DNA of 39,952 nucleotides, taken from Hydrogenophilaceae bacterium (lineage in GTDB: Bacteria; Pseudomonadota; Gammaproteobacteria; Burkholderiales; Thiobacillaceae). Below the pieces are notes generated by a model. It had not been told where the DNA came from and searched no databases. It saw only the letters and a program-made list of their open reading frames with translations. Shown here in pieces: positions 17,976 through 25,138 of the stretch (the stretch's first letter is position 1; the number at the start of each line of letters is the position of its first letter). Position numbers and translations under genes: made by a program. The stretch lies in contig JANJWO010000035.1 of the NCBI GenBank assembly GCA_024709485.1, positions 1 through 39,952 on the forward strand. Reading direction: 5' to 3'.

Positions 17976-18895
17976 TGAGTGAACACAATCTGCAATCGCA
18001 AACCGTGCAGACCACCGGCCATGCTTGGGACGGCGACCTGCAGGAATTCAACAACCCGCTGCCGACGTGGTGGGTCTTCACGTTTTACGTGACCATTGTC
18101 TTTTCCATTGTCTACTGGTTCATTTATCCGTCCTGGCCGATCGGCAAGGGCTTTCTCGCCGGCCTGTCGAGCATCAGCTACGTAAACAAGGCCGGTGAAA
18201 CCGTGTCCACGCACTGGAACACCCGCGCATTGCTGATGGAAGGCCTGAACAAGACGGACGAGATGCAGAAGCCCTACTTCAGCAAGGTGGCGGCCAATGA
18301 TTTCAGCCAGATTGCCAAGGATCCCGAACTCAGCGGCTTCGTGCTGTCCGCCGGCAAGGTGCTGTTTACCGACAACTGCGCCCCCTGCCACCAGCAGGGC
18401 GGCCAGGGCAAGGTGGGTTTCTTCCCCAACCTCACCGATGACGATTGGCTCTACGGCGGCAGCTTCGAGAAGATTCACCAATCCATCACCGGCGGCCGCC
18501 ACGGCTACATGCCCGCCTTCGGCGAGGTGCTGAACGCGGCCGAGATCGACGCGCTGGCCAACTATGTCGCCAGCCTGTCCGGCATTGCGCATGATTCCGG
18601 CAAGGCGGCGAGCGGCAAGACGCTGTTCACCTCCGAAACGGCCGCCTGCTACTATTGCCATAGCGCCAGCGGGGCCGGGCGCCAGGACTTGGGCGCGCCC
18701 AACCTGACCGACAAGATCTGGCTGTGGGCCAATGTGCCGGCCGCGGAAAAGCCGGAGGACAAGGTCGCCGCCATCCGCTCGACCATCGCCGCCGGCGTCA
18801 ACAAGGGCGTGATGCCTGCCTGGGGCGGGCGCCTGAGCCCGGAACAGATCAAGGTTTTGACCGTCTATGTGCATGAACTGGGCGGCGGGAAATAA
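17975..18895 (+). CDS. ccoP: cbb3-type oxidase diheme cytochrome c subunit
   Basis: CcoP is the electron entry subunit. The 306-residue protein begins with the N-terminal FixP segment (TTGHAWDGDLQEFNNPLPTWW) and a membrane helix, then carries two cytochrome c domains with CAPCH at Cys135 and CYYCH at Cys225. The MPAFGEVL and VMPAWGGRLS segments hold the distal Met residues. I chose the ATG at 17975; an upstream in-frame GTG at 17972 would add one residue. A Rho-independent terminator follows, so ccoNOQP can form its own transcript. Confidence 0.97.
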   Translation: MSEHNLQSQTVQTTGHAWDGDLQEFNNPLPTWWVFTFYVTIVFSIVYWFIYPSWPIGKGFLAGLSSISYVNKAGETVSTHWNTRALLMEGLNKTDEMQKPYFSKVAANDFSQIAKDPELSGFVLSAGKVLFTDNCAPCHQQGGQGKVGFFPNLTDDDWLYGGSFEKIHQSITGGRHGYMPAFGEVLNAAEIDALANYVASLSGIAHDSGKAASGKTLFTSETAACYYCHSASGAGRQDLGAPNLTDKIWLWANVPAAEKPEDKVAAIRSTIAAGVNKGVMPAWGGRLSPEQIKVLTVYVHELGGGK

Positions 18896-18933
18896 GTCAT
18901 AGAATCATTTGGCTTAAATCGCGCGAGTTTCGG

Positions 18934-18958
18934 AAACCCCCGGCGACGGGGGTTTTTT
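18934..18958 (+). terminator. Rho-independent terminator between ccoP and ccoG
   Basis: AAACCCCCG (18934-18942) and CGGGGGTTT (18947-18955) form a perfect nine-base-pair stem with a four-base GCGA loop and a six-T run to 18958. ccoG starts only 18 bases later, so the assembly genes probably depend on read-through, which would lower their expression relative to the structural subunits. Confidence 0.88.
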
Positions 18959-18975
18959 GTCAGCACAAAACAGAT

Positions 18976-20409
18976 ATGCAAGTCGGCTTAGAAGAACAGG
19001 TCGCCCCCCTGCAGGGGCGGATTCCGGTATTTACCCGCTCGGTGAAAGGGGCGTTTCGGCGCTTCAAGTCGAGCGTGCTGATCACGGCCTACGCCGTGTT
19101 TTTCCTGCTGCCCTGGCTGCCCTGGCGGCGTGCGGATGCGCCCGACCAGGCGGTGCTGTTCGATGTGCCGGGCCGGCGCTTCTTGATATTCGACCTCACC
19201 GTGTACCCGCAGGACGTGGTGTGGCTGGCCCTGCTGCTGTTCATCGCCGCGGTCATCCTGTTCTTCGCCACGGCGCTGGTGGGGCGCGCCTTCTGCGGCT
19301 ACTTCTGCTTCCAGACCCTGTGGACCGATTTCTACATCTGGATCGAATCCAAGATCCAGGGCGAACGTCCGGCGCGCGTGCGTCTGTACCGGCAACCGTG
19401 GAATCGCGAGAAGCTGCTGAAAATCGGCGCCACCCATATCGCCTGGCTGGCGGCGAGTTTCTGGACGGGGATGAGCTTCATCCTTTATTACGGCTATGCT
19501 CCCGAGCTGGTGGTGCGCTTCTTTACCGGGGACGCGCCCGCGGCGGCCTATATCACGGTCGCGGTGCTGACCTTGTCGACTTATTTTGCCGCCGGCTACA
19601 TGCGCGAGCAGATCTGCACCTATGTCTGCCCGTACGGCCGCTTCCAGAGCGTGATGTACGACGCCGAAACCCTGGCCGTGCATTACGATGCGAAGCGCGG
19701 CGAAGGCCGGCATGGGCGGGCCAGCGCGCGCGCCGGCCTGAGAACGCTGGAAGAACGCCATGCCAGGGGCAACGGCGACTGCATCGACTGCAAGATGTGC
19801 GTGCAGGTATGCCCGACCGGCATCGACATCCGCGAAGGCCTGCAATACAAGTGCATTTCCTGCGGGCTGTGCATCGATGCCTGCAACGGCATCATGGATT
19901 CCATGGGCTTTGCGCGCGGCTTGATCCGCTACGATTCGGAGGCCAACCTTGCCAGCGCGGAGCCGGCGAAGCCGCACCTGCACTGGAAACGCCTCAAGGT
20001 CATCGGCTATGGCGTGTCGATCGTGCTGATGATAGGGTACCTGGGCTACAGCATCGCCACGCGCAGCAGCTTCGAGGGCGCCGTCACGCAGGTGCGCCAG
20101 CCCCTGTTCGTGGTGCTGTCCAACGGCGACATCCGCAATCGCTACCAGATCCGCGTGACGAACAAGCTGGGCGCGCCCGAAACGTATTCGGTCGCCATCA
20201 AGGGATTGCCGGCCGCGGCGCTGGATCTCGGCAACCTCAGGGAAGTGACGGTCAAGCCGGGGCATAGCGCCATCCTGCAGGCCAGCGTCATTCTCGATCA
20301 GGAAACGGCCGAGAAGACCCACGAGGTGCAGTTTGTGATTACGCCGAATTCGAACCCGCAACAGGCGCGCATAGAATCGGCCGGCTTCCATTACGCAGAG
20401 CAGCATTGA
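18976..20409 (+). CDS. ccoG: cbb3 oxidase accessory polyferredoxin CcoG
   Basis: CcoG/FixG/RdxA is a membrane-bound Fe-S protein implicated in copper reduction for cbb3 assembly. The 477-residue product has about five helices, CGYFCFQTLWTDFY and CTYVCPYGRFQSVMYD, then two 4Fe-4S motifs CIDCKMCVQVCP and CISCGLCIDACN (about residues 270-310). An immunoglobulin-like C-terminal domain follows. No good ribosome site stands before the ATG at 18976; this start agrees with the usual N-terminus (LEEQVAPLQGRIPVFTRSVKG). Confidence 0.96.
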   Translation: MQVGLEEQVAPLQGRIPVFTRSVKGAFRRFKSSVLITAYAVFFLLPWLPWRRADAPDQAVLFDVPGRRFLIFDLTVYPQDVVWLALLLFIAAVILFFATALVGRAFCGYFCFQTLWTDFYIWIESKIQGERPARVRLYRQPWNREKLLKIGATHIAWLAASFWTGMSFILYYGYAPELVVRFFTGDAPAAAYITVAVLTLSTYFAAGYMREQICTYVCPYGRFQSVMYDAETLAVHYDAKRGEGRHGRASARAGLRTLEERHARGNGDCIDCKMCVQVCPTGIDIREGLQYKCISCGLCIDACNGIMDSMGFARGLIRYDSEANLASAEPAKPHLHWKRLKVIGYGVSIVLMIGYLGYSIATRSSFEGAVTQVRQPLFVVLSNGDIRNRYQIRVTNKLGAPETYSVAIKGLPAAALDLGNLREVTVKPGHSAILQASVILDQETAEKTHEVQFVITPNSNPQQARIESAGFHYAEQH

Positions 20410-20418
20410 GCCCGCGGC

Positions 20419-21174
20419 ATGAATATTGAACTGACCCTGTTTGGCGGTTTGGTGGTGGTGGTGATGCTGTTCGGAATCGCCAGGCTGCTGCGCATGCCGG
20501 CCGAATTGGCGGGGCTGCTTGCCGCAGGCCTGCCCCTGTTCGCGTATGTTGTCGCGCTTTTCCGCGCGTGGCCCGGGCTGGATGTGGTGGCCATCCATAT
20601 CGCCGTATTCGGCATCGCCGCCTTCGTGCTGGCGGTGCTGTCGCGCTACCGCGCAAAGCAGACGCGCATGCACTGGGTGCCCAAGGCGCTGGTCGCCTTC
20701 TTCCTGCTGCTGGTCGTGGTGAATGCCGGTTTTCTGTACGTCTCCACCAAGGGTCTGCCGCCCGTCCTGGCGCGCGCGCTGCTGCCGGGCACAGGGGGGC
20801 AAACGCCGCATACGGGATTTTCCGGGACGACGCGCCACGGCGAAGCCGCGGCCAAGGCGATCGGCGCGGATTTGTCGCGCCAGCACCGGAACCAGATGCT
20901 GGGCTGGGAAGTGCGCGTGGAAGGCCTGCGCATGCCGTCCGTCGGACGCAATGCCGTCACGGTTTTCGCCGATGACCAGGAAGGCCGCCCCCTGGCCGGG
21001 CTGGCGGGCGAATGGCGGGTGGGCAAGCCCGGCACCGAGCCGGCAAGCATACCGCTGCAGGCAACGGCAGCCGGCCAGTACGAGGCCGGACTGGATTTTC
21101 CCATTGCCGGCCTCTGGCTGGTGGAGCTGCGCTTGGGCGAATACCGGCAAAGCTGGGAGATACAGGTGCCATGA
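20419..21174 (+). CDS. ccoH: FixH/CcoH family oxidase assembly protein, extended N-terminus
   Basis: FixH proteins are needed for cbb3 assembly. The 251-residue product has a periplasmic FixH-like domain in its C-terminal half, preceded by the membrane anchor starting WVPKALVAFFLLLVVVN. Before that anchor are about 90 residues with roughly three additional helices, beyond the simple single-helix FixH plan. This may be a betaproteobacterial variant or a fused membrane unit. It sits nine bases after ccoG and overlaps ccoS by four bases, so a cbb3 assembly role is well supported by context. Confidence 0.82.
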   Translation: MNIELTLFGGLVVVVMLFGIARLLRMPAELAGLLAAGLPLFAYVVALFRAWPGLDVVAIHIAVFGIAAFVLAVLSRYRAKQTRMHWVPKALVAFFLLLVVVNAGFLYVSTKGLPPVLARALLPGTGGQTPHTGFSGTTRHGEAAAKAIGADLSRQHRNQMLGWEVRVEGLRMPSVGRNAVTVFADDQEGRPLAGLAGEWRVGKPGTEPASIPLQATAAGQYEAGLDFPIAGLWLVELRLGEYRQSWEIQVP

Positions 21175-21359
21175 GCGCCATCCTGCTGTTTCTCTTCGTG
21201 TTGACGGGCATTTTTGTCGTGCTGCTGATCGGGGGCATCTTCTGGTCGATCAAGAGCGGCCAGTTCGACGACCTGGAGGGGCCGGCGGAACGCATCCTCA
21301 TGGATGACGACGATCCGCTGCTGCCACGGCGCAAGCCATTGAGCCGGGACGAGGAATAA
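21171..21359 (+). CDS. ccoS: cbb3-type oxidase assembly protein CcoS
   Basis: The 62-residue protein has one N-terminal helix followed by the family signature FWSIKSGQFDDLEGPAERIL and an acidic patch MDDDDPLL. CcoS/FixS is required for cofactor insertion into the cbb3 oxidase. The ATG at 21171 overlaps the ccoH stop (ATGA). The copper ATPase CcoI, usually in this cluster, is absent here. Confidence 0.94.
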   Translation: MSAILLFLFVLTGIFVVLLIGGIFWSIKSGQFDDLEGPAERILMDDDDPLLPRRKPLSRDEE

Positions 21360-21390
21360 ATTAGAATCCGCTTAAATATTCTCGGAGTTG

Positions 21391-21501
21391 ATGATGAAAT
21401 CCTTTCTGACCAAACAGCATCTGCCCATGATCGTGGTAGTAAGCCTGATCGTCTGGGCATGGCTCAGCCTGTTCAGCGTGCTGATCGCCGGCCTCTTCTG
21501 A
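21391..21501 (+). CDS. 36-residue single-helix membrane peptide after ccoS
   Basis: ATG at 21391 (with GGAG seven bases upstream) to TGA at 21499-21501 encodes a short basic start (MMKSFLTKQHLP) followed by one hydrophobic helix up to the C-terminus. I do not recognise a family. Position and size recall small oxidase-associated peptides such as CcoM, but no sequence similarity can be claimed. The frame ends just before the terminator, as the last gene of a cbb3 transcript would. Confidence 0.55.
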   Translation: MMKSFLTKQHLPMIVVVSLIVWAWLSLFSVLIAGLF

Positions 21502-21517
21502 AGCGCGCAATTCACAC

Positions 21518-21549
21518 AAAAAAAGCCCCGCGACCGCGGGGCTTTTTTT
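21518..21549. terminator. Bidirectional Rho-independent terminator
   Basis: AGCCCCGCG (21524-21532) and CGCGGGGCT (21535-21543) pair perfectly, and the A-run (21518-21524) and T-run (21543-21549) extend the stem and provide U-tracts in both directions. It separates the cbb3 genes from the convergent rpoH. Confidence 0.95.
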
Positions 21550-21565
21550 GTCGTTGGCCGGCGCC

Positions 21566-22408
21566 TTAGGCGGGGATCAGTTCGCGCATTTTCTTCATCG
21601 CCTTGGCCTCGATCTGGCGCACGCGCTCGGCGGAGATGCCGAACTCACGGGCCAGGTCGTGCAGGGTTGCGGTGGCGTCCTCATTCAGCCAGCGCGCCTC
21701 GATGATGCGGCGGCTGCGGTCGTCGAGGCGGGTCAGGGCGGTGACGAGGCCCTCGTGCCGCAGGCGTTCGTTCTGTTCCCGGGCCAGCGCCTCGACCGGC
21801 TCGTCGTCCGGGCTGGCCAGGTAGGCGATGGGGCTGTAGGACTCCTCACCATCTTCAATCGTGGGTTCCAGGGCGATGTCCTGGCCCGAGAGGCGGGTTT
21901 CCATTTCGCTGACCTCCTCGGGTTTGACGCCGAGTTCCTTGGCGATGGCGGCGGTTTCCGCCGGACCCAGGCTGCCGAAACCCTGTTTCAGGCTGCGCAG
22001 GTTGAAAAACAGCTTGCGCTGGGCCTTGGTGGTCGCCACCTTGACCAGGCGCCAGTTTTTCAGGATGTATTCGTGGATTTCCGCCTTGATCCAGTGCAGC
22101 GCGAAACTGACCAGGCGCACCCCGCGTTCGGGATCGAAGCGCTTCACGGCCTTCATCAGGCCGATGTTGCCTTCCTGGATGAGGTCGGCCTGCGGCAGGC
22201 CGTAGCCCATGTAGTGGCGGGCGGTGCTGACCACCACGCGCAGGTGCGACAGCACCAGCTGGCGGGCGGCATCGACATCCTCATGATCGCGCCAGCGGCG
22301 GGCCAGGCGCTGTTCCTCCTCCAGCGTGAGCAGCGGATAACGGTTCACGCTCTGGATGTAGGCATCCAGGCTGGCAGCGGAAACGACGGGCATCAGGGCT
22401 GTGGACAT
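21566..22408 (-). CDS. rpoH: RNA polymerase sigma factor RpoH (sigma32)
   Basis: This is the heat-shock sigma factor. The 280-residue protein has region 2 (LIQEGNIGLMKAVKRFDPERG, FALHWIKAEIHEYIL), the diagnostic RpoH box QRKLFFNLR, and region 4.2 LHDLAREFGISAERVRQIEAKA for -35 recognition. The ATG is preceded by GGGAGG. Upstream are a sigma70-type promoter and a near-consensus CIRCE operator, suggesting that HrcA represses this sigma factor gene. It follows ftsX in the same direction, 108 bases downstream. Confidence 0.98.
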   Translation of the reverse strand: MSTALMPVVSAASLDAYIQSVNRYPLLTLEEEQRLARRWRDHEDVDAARQLVLSHLRVVVSTARHYMGYGLPQADLIQEGNIGLMKAVKRFDPERGVRLVSFALHWIKAEIHEYILKNWRLVKVATTKAQRKLFFNLRSLKQGFGSLGPAETAAIAKELGVKPEEVSEMETRLSGQDIALEPTIEDGEESYSPIAYLASPDDEPVEALAREQNERLRHEGLVTALTRLDDRSRRIIEARWLNEDATATLHDLAREFGISAERVRQIEAKAMKKMRELIPA

Positions 22409-22430
22409 GTAGGCTTACCTCCCGAAAATT

Positions 22431-22457
22431 CTAGCACTCAGGCTTTGTGAGTGCCAA
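22431..22457 (-). promoter_or_regulatory. CIRCE (HrcA operator) upstream of rpoH
   Basis: On the minus strand the site reads TTGGCACTC, nine bases, GAGTGCTAG. Against the CIRCE consensus TTAGCACTC-N9-GAGTGCTAA, 16 of 18 arm positions match and the spacer has exactly nine bases. It begins immediately after the -10 box and lies about 22 bases before the rpoH ATG, the normal place for an HrcA site over the transcription start and leader. Confidence 0.85.
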
Positions 22458-22486
22458 ACAATAGAAAAGTTCGGGCCAATAGTCAA
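22458..22486 (-). promoter_or_regulatory. Sigma70-type promoter of rpoH
   Basis: On the minus strand TTGACT (22481-22486) and TATTGT (22458-22463) are 17 bases apart. The -10 abuts the CIRCE element, so HrcA bound there would block initiation. Confidence 0.75.
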
Positions 22487-22516
22487 CTAATTTAGTCGGG
22501 TAATGCTGGCCGGCGC

Positions 22517-23416
22517 TCAGTCGAATTTGCGCAGGGTGCGCGTGACGGCAATCCAGGCGCCCAGCCAGCTGAACAGCGTCGCGGCGCCGAGCAGGATGGC
22601 GGTTTCCGCCAGGTCCAGGGGCCGCAGCCGGAAAGGCGAACCGTAAAGGCTGGCAAGCTGGCCGACCGGCTCGCTCAGCGCCATGCCAAGCAGGGCCAGG
22701 ATACCCAGCGCGACCAGCGCGCCGCTGGCGCCCTGGAGCGCGCCGTAATACAGGAAGGGGCGGCGAATGTAACGATCGGTCGCCCCGATCAGGCGGCTGA
22801 CCTCGATTTCCTCGCGCCGCGCGAGGATCTGCGCGCGTATGGCGTTGCTGGCGATGGCCACCAGGGCCAGGCCGAACAGGGCGCTCAATAGCAGGACGGC
22901 CTGGCGGCCGAGGCCCAGCATGGCCTGCAGCCGCTCGGCCCAGGCGCTGTCCGCGTGCACGCGCTCCACGCCCGGCTGGGCGGAGAACTCCTGGCGCACG
23001 GCTTCCATTGCCTGCGGGTTGGCGTGGCGCAGGCTCAGCACCCAGGCGTCCGGCAGCGGGTTCTTGTCCAGTCCGGCCGTGACGTCGCTCAAGCCCTGGG
23101 CATTCAGCCGCTGCAATGCCGCCTCGCGCGAAACGAAACGCTGTTGCGCGATGGCGGGATGGCGGGAAAGCTTGTGCTGCAGCGCATCCCGCTCGCCCTG
23201 GCTGGCGTTTTCCTTGAGGAAGAGGCTGATTTCGGGCTGAGTCGGGAGCTCGCCCGCGAGGCGGTTCAGATTGGTCACGCCCAGATACATGCCAACCGGG
23301 AGCGTGATGGCGACGCCGATGGCGAGTGCCGTGAAAACCGCGGAAAAAGGCGTGCGCAGGAGCCGGCGCACGGCGTCGGCCAGCGAAGCGAGATGATGGG
23401 CGAGCCAGCTGTTCAT
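22517..23416 (-). CDS. ftsX: Cell division protein FtsX
   Basis: FtsX is the membrane partner of the FtsE ATPase and controls peptidoglycan hydrolases at the septum. The 299-residue protein has an N-terminal cytoplasmic segment (AHHLASLADAVRRLLRTP), a first helix, a periplasmic domain (about residues 50-165), and three further helices with the FtsX motif RREEIEVSRLIGATDRYIRRPF between them. The start overlaps the ftsE stop by four bases. No terminator is visible after it. Confidence 0.97.
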   Translation of the reverse strand: MNSWLAHHLASLADAVRRLLRTPFSAVFTALAIGVAITLPVGMYLGVTNLNRLAGELPTQPEISLFLKENASQGERDALQHKLSRHPAIAQQRFVSREAALQRLNAQGLSDVTAGLDKNPLPDAWVLSLRHANPQAMEAVRQEFSAQPGVERVHADSAWAERLQAMLGLGRQAVLLLSALFGLALVAIASNAIRAQILARREEIEVSRLIGATDRYIRRPFLYYGALQGASGALVALGILALLGMALSEPVGQLASLYGSPFRLRPLDLAETAILLGAATLFSWLGAWIAVTRTLRKFD

Positions 23417-24072
23417 GAGCCGGCCACGATCTGACCGTGATCGAGCTGGACGACGCGCCCGCCCATGGCCTGGATGGCCCGCTCGTCATGCGTGGAGATG
23501 ACGAGCGTCGTCCCCACGCGGTGGAAGTCCATGAACATGTGCAGGATGTCGATGGCGTAGCCCGCGTCCAGATTGCCCGTGGGCTCATCCGCCAGCACCA
23601 GCGCCGGCCGTGAGACCACGGCTCGGGCGATGCAAAGCCGCTGTTGCTCGCCGCCGGAGAGCGCGACCGGCATGGCGCGTTCGCGATTGAGCAGCCCCAC
23701 CTTGTCGAGCGCCGCGCGGGCGCGCTTCATGGCTTCGCGGCGGTCGAAACCGGCGATGGAAAGCGGCAGCAGGGTGTTCTCGATGACATTGCGGTCGAAT
23801 AGCAGCTTGTGGTCCTGAAAGATCAGCCCGATATTGCGCCGCAGGAAGGGGATGGCATGCCGGGAGAGCCGGCCGACGTTCTGGCCATTGACCGTGACCG
23901 CGCCGCCGGTCGGGCGCTCGATGGCGGCGATGAGCTTCAACAGCGTGGATTTGCCGGCGCCGGAATGGCCGGTGAGGAACAGCAGCTCGCCCTTTTCGAT
24001 GCCCAGCGTGACGTTTTCCAGCGCGGTGTGGCCGCCGGGATAACGCTTGGTGACCTGGGAGAACTGGATCAT
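23413..24072 (-). CDS. ftsE: Cell division ATP-binding protein FtsE
   Basis: This ABC ATPase has 219 residues, the standard FtsE length. Walker [10 protein letters not shown] is near residue 36, the Q-loop is in [14 protein letters not shown], the signature is [14 protein letters not shown], Walker B is [13 protein letters not shown], and the H-loop is [18 protein letters not shown] opens the protein. It is coupled to ftsY upstream and ftsX downstream by four-base overlaps. Confidence 0.98.
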   Translation of the reverse strand: MIQFSQVTKRYPGGHTALENVTLGIEKGELLFLTGHSGAGKSTLLKLIAAIERPTGGAVTVNGQNVGRLSRHAIPFLRRNIGLIFQDHKLLFDRNVIENTLLPLSIAGFDRREAMKRARAALDKVGLLNRERAMPVALSGGEQQRLCIARAVVSRPALVLADEPTGNLDAGYAIDILHMFMDFHRVGTTLVISTHDERAIQAMGGRVVQLDHGQIVAGS

Positions 24073-25058
24073 TCCTGAAGGTCTCCGATGAGCGCTTCGA
24101 CGTAGTCGCGCGCGACGAATGGCTTGAGATCGTCGCGCCCCACGCCCCCGCCGAGATAGCGATCCTGGAGGGGGCGCGCGCTCGCGTTGGCCGCGAGCGC
24201 GCCGCCCTTGGCGGTGCCGTCGATCTTGGTGATGATGAGGCCGGTGACGCCCAGCGCGTCGTCGAAGGCCTTGACCTGGCTCACCATGTTCTGGCCGGTG
24301 TTGCCGTCCAGCACCAGCAGCACCTCGTGCGGCGCGTCCGCATCCAGCTTCTGGATCACGCGCTTGACCTTCCGGATCTCTTCCATCAGGTGCAGCTGCG
24401 TGGGCAGGCGGCCGGCGGTATCGGCCAGCACGATGTCGATGTCGCGCGCGCGCGCGGCATTGACCGCATCGAAGATCACCGAGGCGGAATCGCCCTTTTC
24501 CTGGCTGACGACGGTGACGTTGTTGCGTTCGCCCCAGACCATGAGCTGCTCGCGCGCGGCGGCGCGGAAGGTGTCGCCGGCGCCCAGCAGCACCGACTTG
24601 CCCTCGCTCTGATAAAGCTTGGCGAGCTTGCCGATGCTGGTGGTCTTGCCGGCGCCGTTGACGCCGGCCAGCATGATGATGAAAGGCTTGGCGCCCGCGG
24701 TGTCGAGCGGCTTTTCCAGCGGGGCGAGCAGGTCGGTCAAGGCGTCGACCAGGGATGATCTGAGCGCCGAGGCGTCGGCGAGGTGTTCGCGCGCGACCTG
24801 CTTGCGCAGCCGTTCCAGCAGCGCCTCGGTGGCCTCCACGCCGACATCCGCGGTGAGCAGGATGGTTTCCAGTTCCTCGTAGAGGCCTTCGTCTATCTTG
24901 CGTCCGGCGCCGAACAGCCCGGCCAGCTGGCCGCCCAGTTTTTCCCGGGTCTTGGCCAGGCCCGCCTTCAGCCGCTGCGCCCAGCCGGGGCGGGGGGCGG
25001 GCGTTTCCGGCTCGGCGGATTTGTCGGGTGGCGGGGGAGTTTTGCGGAAACCGAACAC
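24069..25058 (-). CDS. ftsY: Signal recognition particle receptor FtsY
   Basis: FtsY is the SRP receptor GTPase that delivers ribosome-nascent chains to the membrane. The 329-residue protein has a short proline-rich A-region, the N domain helices, and the G domain with GVNGAGKTTSIGKLA (G1), DTFRAAAREQL, DTAGR (G3) and TKIDGTAKGG (G4). The closing loop, usually IPxxFIGVGExxDDL, reads LQDRYLGGGVGRDDL, so the conserved Glu is Val and the IP pair is changed. The remaining C-terminus (LKPFVARDYVEALI) is normal. It is the first gene of the ftsYEX operon, divergent from the M16 gene across 80 bases. Confidence 0.96.
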   Translation of the reverse strand: MFGFRKTPPPPDKSAEPETPAPRPGWAQRLKAGLAKTREKLGGQLAGLFGAGRKIDEGLYEELETILLTADVGVEATEALLERLRKQVAREHLADASALRSSLVDALTDLLAPLEKPLDTAGAKPFIIMLAGVNGAGKTTSIGKLAKLYQSEGKSVLLGAGDTFRAAAREQLMVWGERNNVTVVSQEKGDSASVIFDAVNAARARDIDIVLADTAGRLPTQLHLMEEIRKVKRVIQKLDADAPHEVLLVLDGNTGQNMVSQVKAFDDALGVTGLIITKIDGTAKGGALAANASARPLQDRYLGGGVGRDDLKPFVARDYVEALIGDLQE

Positions 25059-25138
25059 GAAAATTATGGTCAGGGGAAGGGTGGCGCTATTTTATCATTC
25101 GATATTGAACATTCCCCTTCATAAGGTTCGAGAGACAC

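Noticed and set aside
765-25114. 15-base sequence GAATGTTCAATATCG at 765-779 (+) and again at 25100-25114 on the minus strand, both near gene starts
   Set aside because: About one or two shared 15-mers are expected by chance in 40 kb on both strands, and one copy is comF coding sequence.
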